NCBI GenBank assembly: GCA_017308235.1
Contig: JAFKFL010000012.1
Span: 124,001 to 188,000 of the forward strand
DNA from: Alphaproteobacteria bacterium
Lineage (GTDB): Bacteria; Pseudomonadota; Alphaproteobacteria; Reyranellales; Reyranellaceae
Length of the DNA: 64,000 nt
Direction of reading: 5' to 3'
Made by a program: the position numbers and the translations under genes. This document shows, in pieces, positions 25,210 through 32,927 of the stretch. The notes beneath the pieces were generated by a model. It saw only the letters and a program-made list of their open reading frames with translations, searched no databases and was not told where the DNA came from. The stretch's first letter is position 1. Each line of letters opens with the position of its first letter.

Positions 25210-25796
25210 CGGCTGCCCGCGCGCCGCATGCGATCGACCGCCTGTCGCACGTCCTCCTGGGCGGCGCCCTTGATGCGGGCATTGGGCCGGCCGCCGCCCA
25301 GGAAGGCGACGACGAGAAGGATCTCGTTCGGCCTGGGCGCATCGGGAACCGACACGGTCATGGTGTCCATGGCGTCATAGTCCCACGAATCCTCGAGCCC
25401 GCCGAAGATGATATCGATCGAGGTGCCGGCCGCGCCTGATTTGGCATTGCCGGGAATGAGCGCCGGGCCGCCGCCCGCGCCCTGCCGCATCGCCAATCCC
25501 ATGCGGACGTGAATCATACTGGCGCCCTGTTCGAGATCGCCGTCCGTGCCGACCAATGCGGCCTTGCCGTAGCCGCGTGGCGACAGGGGCGCGAGGGCGG
25601 CCAGGGCGCGGGTGGTCAAGAGCTCGCCGGCCTTCACCGAAAGGTCGACCAGGGCCGAGAAATCGTCGAGCTGCTGGCCCACGAAAGGATTGCGCAGCAC
25701 GGCCGCCGCCGCGACGCGCCGTGTCGGCTTCGCCAGGGCCCGCCCGCCCTCGCTCAGGATTTCCTGGCTGATGACCGCAATCTGCCGGATGTCCAT
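25206..25796 (-). CDS. AA_synth (DUF1185) family protein
   Basis: A 196-residue protein that I recognise as the amino acid synthesis/DUF1185 family. Hallmarks are VAAAAVLRNPFVGQQLDDF, YGKAALVGTDGDLEQGASM, GGGPALIPGNAKSGAAGTS and VSVPDAPRPNEILLVVAF. The biochemical function of the family is not established. Of two close ATGs (25802 and 25796) the second has GGGAG at seven bases. It is followed by the glutamine amidotransferase with ATGA overlap. A small dyad (TTCTC-N6-GAGAA, 25865-25880) lies upstream and may bind the adjacent XRE-cupin regulator. Confidence 0.82.
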   Translation of the reverse strand: MDIRQIAVISQEILSEGGRALAKPTRRVAAAAVLRNPFVGQQLDDFSALVDLSVKAGELLTTRALAALAPLSPRGYGKAALVGTDGDLEQGASMIHVRMGLAMRQGAGGGPALIPGNAKSGAAGTSIDIIFGGLEDSWDYDAMDTMTVSVPDAPRPNEILLVVAFLGGGRPNARIKGAAQEDVRQAVDRMRRAGSR

Positions 25797-25864
25797 GACC
25801 ATGCTCCCGATCTGATGGTGGCACCGGAGGGTGACCGATCGGTAATTCTCGTCAAGTAGAAAAA

Positions 25865-25880
25865 TTCTCTAAATGGAGAA
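25865..25880. promoter_or_regulatory. Candidate operator TTCTC-N6-GAGAA
   Basis: A short inverted repeat in the 85-bp gap between the end of the XRE-cupin gene (25882) and the AA_synth start (25796). It is AT-rich relative to its surroundings. A second palindrome, ACCGATCGGT, lies at 25834-25843. Either could be the binding site of the XRE-cupin regulator; this is inference from position and symmetry only. Confidence 0.35.
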
Positions 25881-25881
25881 A

Positions 25882-26448
25882 TCAGCGCAGACGGGTGCTG
25901 TCGATGACGATGAAGTACTCGCACACGGCGTCGGACAGATTCTCGAACGAGTGGTCGAGGTCACCCTGATAGAACAGGAAGTCGCCGGCCTTGAGGATAT
26001 GGTCCTTGCCGTCGAGCGAGACTTTTAATCGTCCCTTGGTGACATAGAGATGTTCCTCGACGCCGCTGCGATGGCTGGGAAATGGCCCCGTGCGTGCGCG
26101 CGGCGGCAATCGGTTGAGGACGAAGTCGACCCCGCGGCCGAGGTAAAGCGGCGACAGCGAGCGCCGCTCGAAGCCGCTTTTATCCTCGCGGAAGACCGGT
26201 TGCTGGTCAGCGCTGATATGGACGACCCGGCGCCCGCCCGGACCGCCGCCCACCAGTTGCGAGATGCTGAGATCTAGGGCCTCGGCGAGCCGGCCCAGCA
26301 CGGTCGTGGAGGCGCCGCTGTCACCGCGCTCGATCTTCGAGATGGCTGCCCGGCTCACGCCGCTCTTGCGGGCGAGCTGGTCAAGCGTCAGTTGCCGTTC
26401 CTGTCGCCGTCGGCGCAGCGCATCGCCCAATCCCGGATTGTCCGCCAT
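25882..26448 (-). CDS. XRE-family regulator with C-terminal cupin domain
   Basis: A 188-residue regulator. Residues 8-65 form the lambda-repressor-like HTH (RRRRQERQLTLDQLARKSGV, SRAAISKIERGDSGASTTVL), and the C-terminal half is a cupin (HRSGVEEHLYVTKGRLKVSL, GDFLFYQGDLDHSFENLSDA). XRE-cupin proteins such as PuuR sense small metabolites and often repress amine or amino-acid catabolism. It lies upstream of, and in the same orientation as, the AA_synth/GATase pair and is a likely regulator of them. Confidence 0.93.
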   Translation of the reverse strand: MADNPGLGDALRRRRQERQLTLDQLARKSGVSRAAISKIERGDSGASTTVLGRLAEALDLSISQLVGGGPGGRRVVHISADQQPVFREDKSGFERRSLSPLYLGRGVDFVLNRLPPRARTGPFPSHRSGVEEHLYVTKGRLKVSLDGKDHILKAGDFLFYQGDLDHSFENLSDAVCEYFIVIDSTRLR

Positions 26449-26534
26449 CGATGTCGTGCCGCTTGGCCTTAAGTCGAATGAAGGCGATCAGATGTCATGC
26501 CCGCCAACGCCTTGGCAAGCGCCGCCGACTAAGA

Positions 26535-27407
26535 TCAGCCACCGGCCTGGCGCAGGAAGGCATCGAACGTTCGTGCCGGACCTTGCGGCGGTGCGTGATC
26601 GGGCACGATCGAGAAGAGCTGCTTGGACAATCGCCCGTTGCGCAGCCGCGGCGCCACCAGGTGACCGGCAGCGATTTCCTCGCGCACGGCGCTCATGAGC
26701 GTCACCGAGACGCCGAGGCCGGCACGAACCGCCTGCTTCACCGCTTCGGTGCTGCCGAGCTGCAGCCCGGCCTTCAACCTGGCTGGATCGATGCCCAACC
26801 GATCCTGCAACAGCCGCGCCGTGCCGGTGCCGGGCTCACCGCCAATCAGCGGCTCCTCCAGCAAGGTCGTCTTGTCGATCCACTTGCGATCTGCCCAGCG
26901 ATGACCCCGCGGCACGATCACGACAAGCGGCTCGTCGCGCCACACGGCTGCGTCGAAGCCGGGCCGGGCGTCCCACCATTCCATCAGGGCGATGTCGATT
27001 TCGGCCTCCTCGAGCCGGCGGACGGTCTCGAGGTTCGAGCCGATCCGGATGTCGATCGGCCCCAGGCCACGCGCGCCCGACCGGAAGGCGCTGACGAGAG
27101 GCTGCAGGAGATAGACGCCGATGTTGCTGGCGGCCCCGATCGCGAGGCCGCCGTCCGTAAGACTGGCCTGGGCGCGATCCGCAACCCGCAGAAGCGTGCG
27201 AGCAAAGGGAAGGAAACGCGCGCCCTCGGCTGTCGGGACGGCCTGCGCGCGGGTCCGTTCGATCAGGCGATGGCCGAGCGTCTCCTCGAGCTTTCGCATG
27301 TGCTGCGACGCAGTGGGTTGCGCGATGCCAAGCCGTGTCGCCGCGCCCTGGAAGGATCCGGCCTCGACGATGGCCACGTAGGTGCGGACCTGCTCGAGAT
27401 CGATCAT
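26535..27407 (-). CDS. LysR-family regulator, PtxE-like by position
   Basis: A 290-residue LysR regulator with N-terminal HTH (YVAIVEAGSFQGAATRLGIA, QPTASQHMRKLEETLGHRLI) and effector domain beginning near 85 (LAIGAASNIGVYLLQPLVSA). Its ATG at 27407 overlaps the stop codon of the ptxD-like gene (27404-27406), so they are coupled. In described phosphite-oxidation operons the gene after ptxD is the LysR regulator ptxE, and the arrangement matches. The effector-domain sequence alone does not prove PtxE identity. The reading frame is open further upstream as a shadow of ptxD. Confidence 0.85.
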   Translation of the reverse strand: MIDLEQVRTYVAIVEAGSFQGAATRLGIAQPTASQHMRKLEETLGHRLIERTRAQAVPTAEGARFLPFARTLLRVADRAQASLTDGGLAIGAASNIGVYLLQPLVSAFRSGARGLGPIDIRIGSNLETVRRLEEAEIDIALMEWWDARPGFDAAVWRDEPLVVIVPRGHRWADRKWIDKTTLLEEPLIGGEPGTGTARLLQDRLGIDPARLKAGLQLGSTEAVKQAVRAGLGVSVTLMSAVREEIAAGHLVAPRLRNGRLSKQLFSIVPDHAPPQGPARTFDAFLRQAGG

Positions 27408-28417
27408 GGAAGGCCAAGACCTCTCGCCGCGGAGGGCCGGTTCACCGCACCGGTCGGGACCCGGCCTTGCAGCGCCTCGATGAGGCTCGATGCCGCTTCC
27501 AGAGCGATGTCGCGACGCACGTCGTCGACGGCCGAACCGAGATGCGGCGTGAAGAGCGTCCTGTCCGAAGCCAGCAGACGCGCGTGCACACCTGCGGGCC
27601 GCTCCTCGACCGCCCAATCCTCGAAGGCGAAGACGTCGGCCGCATAGCCGCCCAGCGCACCGCTCTCCAACGCCTCGGCAATGGCCGACTCGTCGACCAG
27701 CGAGCCACGCGCGATATTGATCAGAAAGGCGCCGCGCTTGAGGCCGCGCAAGAAGCCGGCGTCGACGAGACCGAGCGTCTCTGATGTGAGCGGCAGGCCC
27801 AGCAGGATGAAATCGCTTCGCCTTAAAAGCTGATCGCGTGAGACGCAGCGCAGGCGAAGCGCCTCTTCCTCGTGCGATGCCAGTGGAACACGATCGGTAT
27901 AGAGCAGCGTCGTCTCGAAACCCGCGAGCCGCCGGGCCACGGCCTTGCCCACGGCGCCGAGACCGATCAGGCCGACCGTGCTGCCATCGAGGCCGCGGCC
28001 ATAAAGAACGGGACGCCAGCCGCGGAAGCGACCGGAGCGCACCAGCCGATCGCCCGGCAGGATGTTGCGCGCGAGGCCGATCATCAGGCCGATCGCGAGT
28101 TCCGCCGTCGGCAGGGTGAGCCGGTCGGGCACGATGGTGAGCCACACGCCCTGCCGTTCGCAGGCCGCTGTATCGAAATTGTCGTAGCCTTTCAGGGCGC
28201 AGGCGATGACCTTGAGCTCGGGACAGGCGCGGAGAAAGGCCTCGTCGACCCGATCGGGCATGAAGGCCATCAGGCCCTGGGCATCGCGGCAACGGCGCCG
28301 CAGCTCATCGGCCGGGAGAGCTTCGCGCTCCTGATGCGGCACGATTTCGACAGCGCTTGCCAGGAGCGCGATCACCTCCGGATGGACCCAGCTCGACAGG
28401 ACGACTTTCGGTGGCAT
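27404..28417 (-). CDS. ptxD: PtxD-like NAD-dependent phosphite dehydrogenase (D-2-hydroxyacid dehydrogenase family)
   Basis: A 337-residue D-2-hydroxyacid dehydrogenase superfamily protein. It aligns with Pseudomonas stutzeri PtxD (as I remember its sequence) from end to end without a gap: RRCRDAQGLMAFMPDRVD, CALKGYDNFD, TLPTAELAIGL, FRGW and GGYAADVF match nearly exactly. Catalytic Arg237, Glu266 and His292 are kept, as are Met53, Lys76, Pro103, Trp134, Tyr139, Ser295 and Arg301. The Rossmann motif is GLIGLGAVGKAVARRL. PtxD oxidizes phosphite to phosphate with NAD. Residues 175-176 are Asp-Arg where PtxD has Glu-Ala, which may broaden cofactor use. The start at 28417 gives PtxD length; a longer N-terminus is possible. 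A LysR gene follows with ATGA overlap. A D-2-hydroxyacid reductase role is the alternative. Confidence 0.75.
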   Translation of the reverse strand: MPPKVVLSSWVHPEVIALLASAVEIVPHQEREALPADELRRRCRDAQGLMAFMPDRVDEAFLRACPELKVIACALKGYDNFDTAACERQGVWLTIVPDRLTLPTAELAIGLMIGLARNILPGDRLVRSGRFRGWRPVLYGRGLDGSTVGLIGLGAVGKAVARRLAGFETTLLYTDRVPLASHEEEALRLRCVSRDQLLRRSDFILLGLPLTSETLGLVDAGFLRGLKRGAFLINIARGSLVDESAIAEALESGALGGYAADVFAFEDWAVEERPAGVHARLLASDRTLFTPHLGSAVDDVRRDIALEAASSLIEALQGRVPTGAVNRPSAARGLGLP

Positions 28418-28485
28418 TTGATAATGCGATCCAAAGTATAGTAGATTTACGTATTGTAATACTTCCATTGGCAGGAGCAACTGTC

Positions 28486-29220
28486 ATGGACCTGCAGTTT
28501 CTGGGATCGGGCGATGCGTTCGGCAGCGGCGGCCGCTTCAACACATGCTTCCTGGTGCGCGACGGCCGGGGCGGCTTCCTGATCGATTGCGGCGCCTCCT
28601 CGATGATCGCCCTGCGCAAGTTCGGCGTCGATCCCAACGGGGTGCGCGCCATCGTGATCTCCCATCTCCATGGTGACCATTTCGGCGGGTTGCCCTTCTT
28701 CATCCTCGACGCCCAGCTCGTGAGCCGCCGCACCGCGCCGCTGGTGATCGCCGGTCCGCCCGGCCTGCACCATCGTCTCGAGACAGCGATGGAGACTTTC
28801 TTTCCCGGCTCGACGCGCGTGGAGCGACGCTTCGCATTGGACATTCGCGAGATGCAGCCGCGCGAGACGCACGGCATCGAGGGCATCGAGGTGACGCCCT
28901 ATCTCATGCGGCACCCCTGCGGCGCGCCGCCCTTCGCCCTGCGCATCGAAGTCGATGGCAAGGTCCTGTGCTATTCCGGCGACACCGAATGGGTCGACGC
29001 GCTCGCCGAGGCCGCTCGTGGCGCGGATCTCTTCATCGCCGAGGCCTATTTCGCCGACAAGGCGATCAAGTTCCATCTCGACTACGCGACGCTTGTGGCC
29101 CACCTGCCCGAGATCGGCGCCAAACGCGTGATCGTGACCCACATGAGCCCCGATATGCTGAGCCGCCACGCGACACTGGGCGGCGAGGCCGCGGAGGACG
29201 GGATGGTCGTTTCGATCTGA
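28486..29220 (+). CDS. MBL-fold metal-dependent hydrolase (RNase Z-like)
   Basis: A 244-residue metallo-beta-lactamase-fold enzyme beginning MDLQFLGSGDAFGSGGRFNT. The metal-binding HxHxDH motif is VISHLHGDHFGG (His60, His62, Asp64, His65), and further ligands lie in CYSGDTEWVD and VIVTHMSPDML. This pattern is that of RNase Z/cyclic phosphodiesterase-like MBL proteins. The substrate is unknown. The ATG at 28486 has AGGAG eight bases upstream. It is divergent from the PtxD-like gene and 89 bp before an ABC permease on its own strand. Confidence 0.88.
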   Translation: MDLQFLGSGDAFGSGGRFNTCFLVRDGRGGFLIDCGASSMIALRKFGVDPNGVRAIVISHLHGDHFGGLPFFILDAQLVSRRTAPLVIAGPPGLHHRLETAMETFFPGSTRVERRFALDIREMQPRETHGIEGIEVTPYLMRHPCGAPPFALRIEVDGKVLCYSGDTEWVDALAEAARGADLFIAEAYFADKAIKFHLDYATLVAHLPEIGAKRVIVTHMSPDMLSRHATLGGEAAEDGMVVSI

Positions 29221-29309
29221 CGGCGACAAGGATACGATGCCCGGCGTTCCTGCCAGGGGCATGAAATGATCCGCGACAGAATCGAGAGCCCGTTGAAGCA
29301 GGCGAGGTC

Positions 29310-30068
29310 ATGAGAGCGTCGCTGCGCTCTGTCGCTATCTACCTGCTGGGCTTCGCGAGCCTCTTCCTGATCTGGCACGTCGCCGCCTGGCTGCTGGGCT
29401 CGGTCCTGTTCCCCACCCCCTGGCGCGTCATCGTGAAGGCCGTCGAGCTGGCGGAGGACGGCACGCTCTGGGAGCAGTCATCGGCCAGCCTCGGCCGCAT
29501 CGTGGCGGGCTTCGCCGGCGGCTCGCTGATCGGCATCCCGATCGGCCTGGCCATCGGCTCCTTCCCGATCGTGCGACGGCTGCTCGAACCCTACACCGAG
29601 TTCCTGCGCTTCATCCCGGCCACCGCCATGATCACCGTCGCCGTGATCTGGTTCGGCATCGGCGAAGGCTCGAAGATCTTCCTGATCATCTACACCACGG
29701 TGTTCATCGTCATCATCAACACGGCGGCGGGCGTCTCGGCCGTCCCGATCAACAAGATCCGCGCCGCCCGATCGCTCGGCGCCGGTCCCGCGCAGGTATT
29801 CTTCTACGTGGCGTTGCCGGCCACCGTCCCGTACATCCTGACCGGCATGCGGCTCGCGATGGCCAACTCCTTTGTCACCATCATCGCCGCCGAGCTCGTT
29901 GCCGCCAACAACGGGCTCGGTAAGATGATCTGGGATTCGCGGCTCTACATGCTGGTCGATCAGATCTTCGTGGCGTTGCTTGTGCTCGGACTGCTGGGCT
30001 TCGCCGCCGACCGCCTATTCCGCTGGGGAATCTATGCCTTTGCCGGCCGCTTCTCGCCGGTGACCTGA
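29310..30068 (+). CDS. ABC transporter permease, nitrate/sulfonate/taurine type (SsuC/TauC-like)
   Basis: A 252-residue permease with six predicted membrane segments and the BPD_transp_1 coupling motif (INKIRAARSLGAGPAQVFFYVALPA split around residue 155). The start LLGFASLFLIWHVAAWLLGS and FPTPWRVIVKAVELAEDGTL are typical of the NitT/TauT family. It lies 13 bp upstream of a cognate binding protein. No ATPase gene is nearby, so the transporter is incomplete unless it borrows one. Confidence 0.92.
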   Translation: MRASLRSVAIYLLGFASLFLIWHVAAWLLGSVLFPTPWRVIVKAVELAEDGTLWEQSSASLGRIVAGFAGGSLIGIPIGLAIGSFPIVRRLLEPYTEFLRFIPATAMITVAVIWFGIGEGSKIFLIIYTTVFIVIINTAAGVSAVPINKIRAARSLGAGPAQVFFYVALPATVPYILTGMRLAMANSFVTIIAAELVAANNGLGKMIWDSRLYMLVDQIFVALLVLGLLGFAADRLFRWGIYAFAGRFSPVT

Positions 30069-30081
30069 TGGGGAGGGGACA

Positions 30082-31050
30082 ATGCGCAAGTTGTTGGCGG
30101 CCATCATCGCCACTGTTTCGATCGGCGGCGCCGTCGACGCAAACGCCCAACTCACCAAGATGACGATCGCGACCGGCGTCGATCCCGCCTTCTCGCAGTT
30201 CTACGTCGCCAAGGAAGGCGGGCTGTTCGAGAAGAACGGCCTCGATGTCAGCATCAACACCGGCCCCTCTGGTTCGGCCATGGTGCCGTTCCTGGTCAAC
30301 AACCAGGTCCAGGCGGCGTACGGCAGCGACCTAGCGGGCGTCATCAATCACCAGGTCGACCAGAACGTCGTGGCGGTGGCCGACGGTACCTACCTGGCGC
30401 GCTGGGAAAGCGTGGTCGGCAAGAATGTGGCGGACCTTGCGGCATTGAAAGGCAAGAAGGTCGGCATCGCGATCGGCACCGGCAGCGAGATCTTCTGGCG
30501 GCGGCTGCTCGACAAGCTCGGGCTCAACCCGGCCGATTACACGCAGGTCAATGTCGAGGCGCCGGAGATGCTGGCGGCCATCGAGCGCGGCGACATCGAC
30601 GCCTTCGCGGTGTGGGAGCCGTGGCCGACCCGCACCTTGATGTCGATCAAAGGCACCAAGGTTCTGGCCACCGCCGAGGGCGTCTACAACAACATCAACT
30701 TCGTCTACATGAACCGCGGATGGATCGAGCAGAACCGCGCCACCGCCGAGAAGTTCATCCGCGCGCTTTGCGAGGCGAACGACCTGATCGGCAAAGACCG
30801 GCCGGCCGCGGCCAAGATGGTGTCGAAGTTCCTGAAGATGCCGATCGAGCTCACCACCGAGCTTATGCCCAAGGTCGAGTACGACATGGACTGGCAGCCG
30901 CGTTCGCTCGACGCCATCAAGGATTCCGAAAAGCTGCTTGCGGACCAGAAGAAGCTGAAGGCCCCGCTCGACTACTCGAAGTACGTCTACATGGACCTTT
31001 TGAAAGCCGTGCGCCCGGAGAGCGTCAAGCTCACCACACTGCCGAAGTGA
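30082..31050 (+). CDS. ABC substrate-binding protein, NitT/TauT family
   Basis: A 322-residue binding protein with a signal peptide (about 1-22, LLAAIIATVSIGGAVDANA). Family features are FSQFYVAKEGGLFEKNGLDV, LKGKKVGIAIGTGSEIFWRR and IERGDIDAFAVWEPWPTR, as in SsuA/TauA-like proteins. It pairs with the permease ending 13 bp upstream. The ligand could be a sulfonate, nitrile, aromatic or even phosphorus oxyanion; the sequence does not decide. It abuts the convergent alpha/beta hydrolase gene with no gap. Confidence 0.93.
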   Translation: MRKLLAAIIATVSIGGAVDANAQLTKMTIATGVDPAFSQFYVAKEGGLFEKNGLDVSINTGPSGSAMVPFLVNNQVQAAYGSDLAGVINHQVDQNVVAVADGTYLARWESVVGKNVADLAALKGKKVGIAIGTGSEIFWRRLLDKLGLNPADYTQVNVEAPEMLAAIERGDIDAFAVWEPWPTRTLMSIKGTKVLATAEGVYNNINFVYMNRGWIEQNRATAEKFIRALCEANDLIGKDRPAAAKMVSKFLKMPIELTTELMPKVEYDMDWQPRSLDAIKDSEKLLADQKKLKAPLDYSKYVYMDLLKAVRPESVKLTTLPK

Positions 31051-31935
31051 TCATCGGCTGGGCGGAATGAGCGTGTAGGTCTTCTCGCCGCGCGCCGGCC
31101 AGCGGTCGCGCTCGACCGCGTGGAAGAAATCCTGCACCGCTGCATTGAAGGCGGCCGGTTCCTCGAGATTGATCGTGTGCCCGCATTTCGGCAGCTCCAG
31201 CACGCCGCTCCTGGGCACATGTTTCTTGAGATGCACGGCAAGACCGTGCGTCGACTCATCCTCGTCGCCGATCACGACCAGCATCGGCTCGGTGATCTTC
31301 TTCAGTTCTTCCGTGCGCTCAAAGAACGGCTGGCGCGCGCCCTGCACGCCGCGCATTGTCATGACGTGACCCTTGGCCGAGCCGTCGGCGAATTGCTGCT
31401 TGAACTCGGCCCAGCCGCGCGGGTCCTTGTACCGGTAGGTGTTGCGCGACGAGCTCGTGCAGTAGAGCTCGGCCATGGCCGGCATGCCCTCCTGCTCGAT
31501 GCGCCGCGCAAAGCCCTCGCACTCTTCCTTGAAGCGCGCCTTGGCCTCCGGGTCCGTGGCCCCGCCGCCACCGCCGGCCGCGATCACCAGCGCCGTGGCC
31601 TTGCCGGGATGGCGAATCGCGAATTCGATTGCCGCCGTCGCGCCCATCGACAGGCCGACCAGATGCGCTTTTTCGACACCGAGCGCGGCCATCACATCGG
31701 CGCAATCGTCGGCGGCGCGCGCCTGCGAGTAGGAAGCGACGTCGTCGGGGGCGTCTGACGGCGGCCAACCGCGCGCGGCGTAAGTAATGCAGCGGTAGCG
31801 GCGCGAGAAATAGCGGACCTGCGGTTCCCAGCTCATGTAGTGGCCGCCGAACTCGTGCAGGAACAGCACCGGATCGCCTGTGCCTGTCTCCTCGTAGTAA
31901 AGCCTGATGCCGTCGGAGGTTTTGATGTGCGGCAC
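31051..31935 (-). CDS. Alpha/beta-fold hydrolase
   Basis: A 294-residue cytoplasmic serine hydrolase. The oxyanion region is LFLHEFGGHYMSWEPQVRYF, the nucleophile elbow HLVGLSMGATAAIEFA (Ser near 97), the acid Asp in VVIGDEDEST, and the histidine in CGHTINLEEPAAF. The family includes esterases, C-C hydrolases and 3-oxoadipate enol-lactonases (PcaD-like). The nearest gene upstream, divergently transcribed, is a signal-less binding protein. The substrate is unknown. Confidence 0.9.
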   Translation of the reverse strand: MPHIKTSDGIRLYYEETGTGDPVLFLHEFGGHYMSWEPQVRYFSRRYRCITYAARGWPPSDAPDDVASYSQARAADDCADVMAALGVEKAHLVGLSMGATAAIEFAIRHPGKATALVIAAGGGGGATDPEAKARFKEECEGFARRIEQEGMPAMAELYCTSSSRNTYRYKDPRGWAEFKQQFADGSAKGHVMTMRGVQGARQPFFERTEELKKITEPMLVVIGDEDESTHGLAVHLKKHVPRSGVLELPKCGHTINLEEPAAFNAAVQDFFHAVERDRWPARGEKTYTLIPPSR

Positions 31936-31991
31936 ACTTGCTCTCCCAATTGCCTTGCGGGCTTAGCAAGCCGACGCGCATCCTGTCGACC

Positions 31992-32915
31992 ATGGCCATC
32001 ACCCTCCAGGAGACGCTCCGCGCCGTCTTCTACGCACCGTTCTACGTCGCGCTGGCGCGCGATGCCTTCGCAGCGGAAGGCGTCGAGATCAAGTTCGTGA
32101 GCTCGCCCCGCCCGCAAGATTCGGCCCTGCGATTGATGGACGGCACGGTCGATGTCTGCTGGGGCGGACCGATGCGGGTGATGGCGACTTATCAAAGCGT
32201 GCCGGGTTGCGACATCGTCTGTTTCGCCGAGGTGGTGACGCGCGATCCCTTCCTGCTGATGGGCCGGGAACCCAGGGCCGATTTCAAGCTCGCCGATCTC
32301 AAGACGGCAACGCTCGCGACCGTCAGCGAAGTGCCGACACCCTGGCTTTGCCTGCAGCACGATCTTCGTTTGGCCGGCGTCGACCCGTCGACCCTGAAGC
32401 GCGTGACCGGCCGGACGATGGCCGAGAACATGGCGGCGCTGAAGCGAGGCGAGGTCGACGTCATCCAGGTCTTCGAGCCGTTCCCCAGCCTGCTGCTCGC
32501 CGACAAGGCAGCTCACGTCTGGTACGAGGCGGCGCGGCGCGGTCCGACCTCGTACACGACCTTTTACGCGCGACGCCATCTCCTCTCCGAGCGGCGCGAT
32601 GAAGTGATGCGCATGGTCCGCGCCATCCAGCGCACCGAGAAATGGGTCAAATCAGCCTCGGGCCAGGCGATCGCCACTGCTATTGCCCGCTACTTCACCG
32701 ACGTGCCGCCTACGATCCTGGAAGCCGCCTGCACACGCTACAAGGGGCTCGGCATCTGGAACGACACGCCTCTCCTGCCGCGACAAGGCTACGACCGATT
32801 GCGCGATGGGCTGGTGTCCGGCGGCTTCGTCTCGCCCGGCGCGCCCTTCGAGACAGCCGTCGACAACAGTTTCGCTGAGGCTGTCATCGACGAAAACCTG
32901 CCGCCGCTGGCCTAG
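31992..32915 (+). CDS. NMT1/THI5-like (ABC SBP-fold) protein without signal peptide
   Basis: A 307-residue protein with the periplasmic-binding fold of the NMT1/NitT family (FYAPFYVALARDAFAAEGVE, PTPWLCLQHDLRLAGVDPS, LKRGEVDVIQVFEPFPSLLL). Unlike the protein at 30082 it has no signal peptide: the family domain begins at residue 3, and the in-frame extension to 31938 is not hydrophobic. It may therefore act in the cytoplasm, as a sensor or enzyme, or be exported with a partner. It is divergent from the alpha/beta hydrolase and convergent with comM. Confidence 0.82.
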   Translation: MAITLQETLRAVFYAPFYVALARDAFAAEGVEIKFVSSPRPQDSALRLMDGTVDVCWGGPMRVMATYQSVPGCDIVCFAEVVTRDPFLLMGREPRADFKLADLKTATLATVSEVPTPWLCLQHDLRLAGVDPSTLKRVTGRTMAENMAALKRGEVDVIQVFEPFPSLLLADKAAHVWYEAARRGPTSYTTFYARRHLLSERRDEVMRMVRAIQRTEKWVKSASGQAIATAIARYFTDVPPTILEAACTRYKGLGIWNDTPLLPRQGYDRLRDGLVSGGFVSPGAPFETAVDNSFAEAVIDENLPPLA

Positions 32916-32927
32916 AGCCGGCGGCTG

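Noticed and set aside
9051..25843. Shared operator between GACCGATC-N6-GATCGGTC (9051) and ACCGATCGGT (25834)
   Set aside because: The common core is short and GC-rich and spacing differs; chance similarity is likely.
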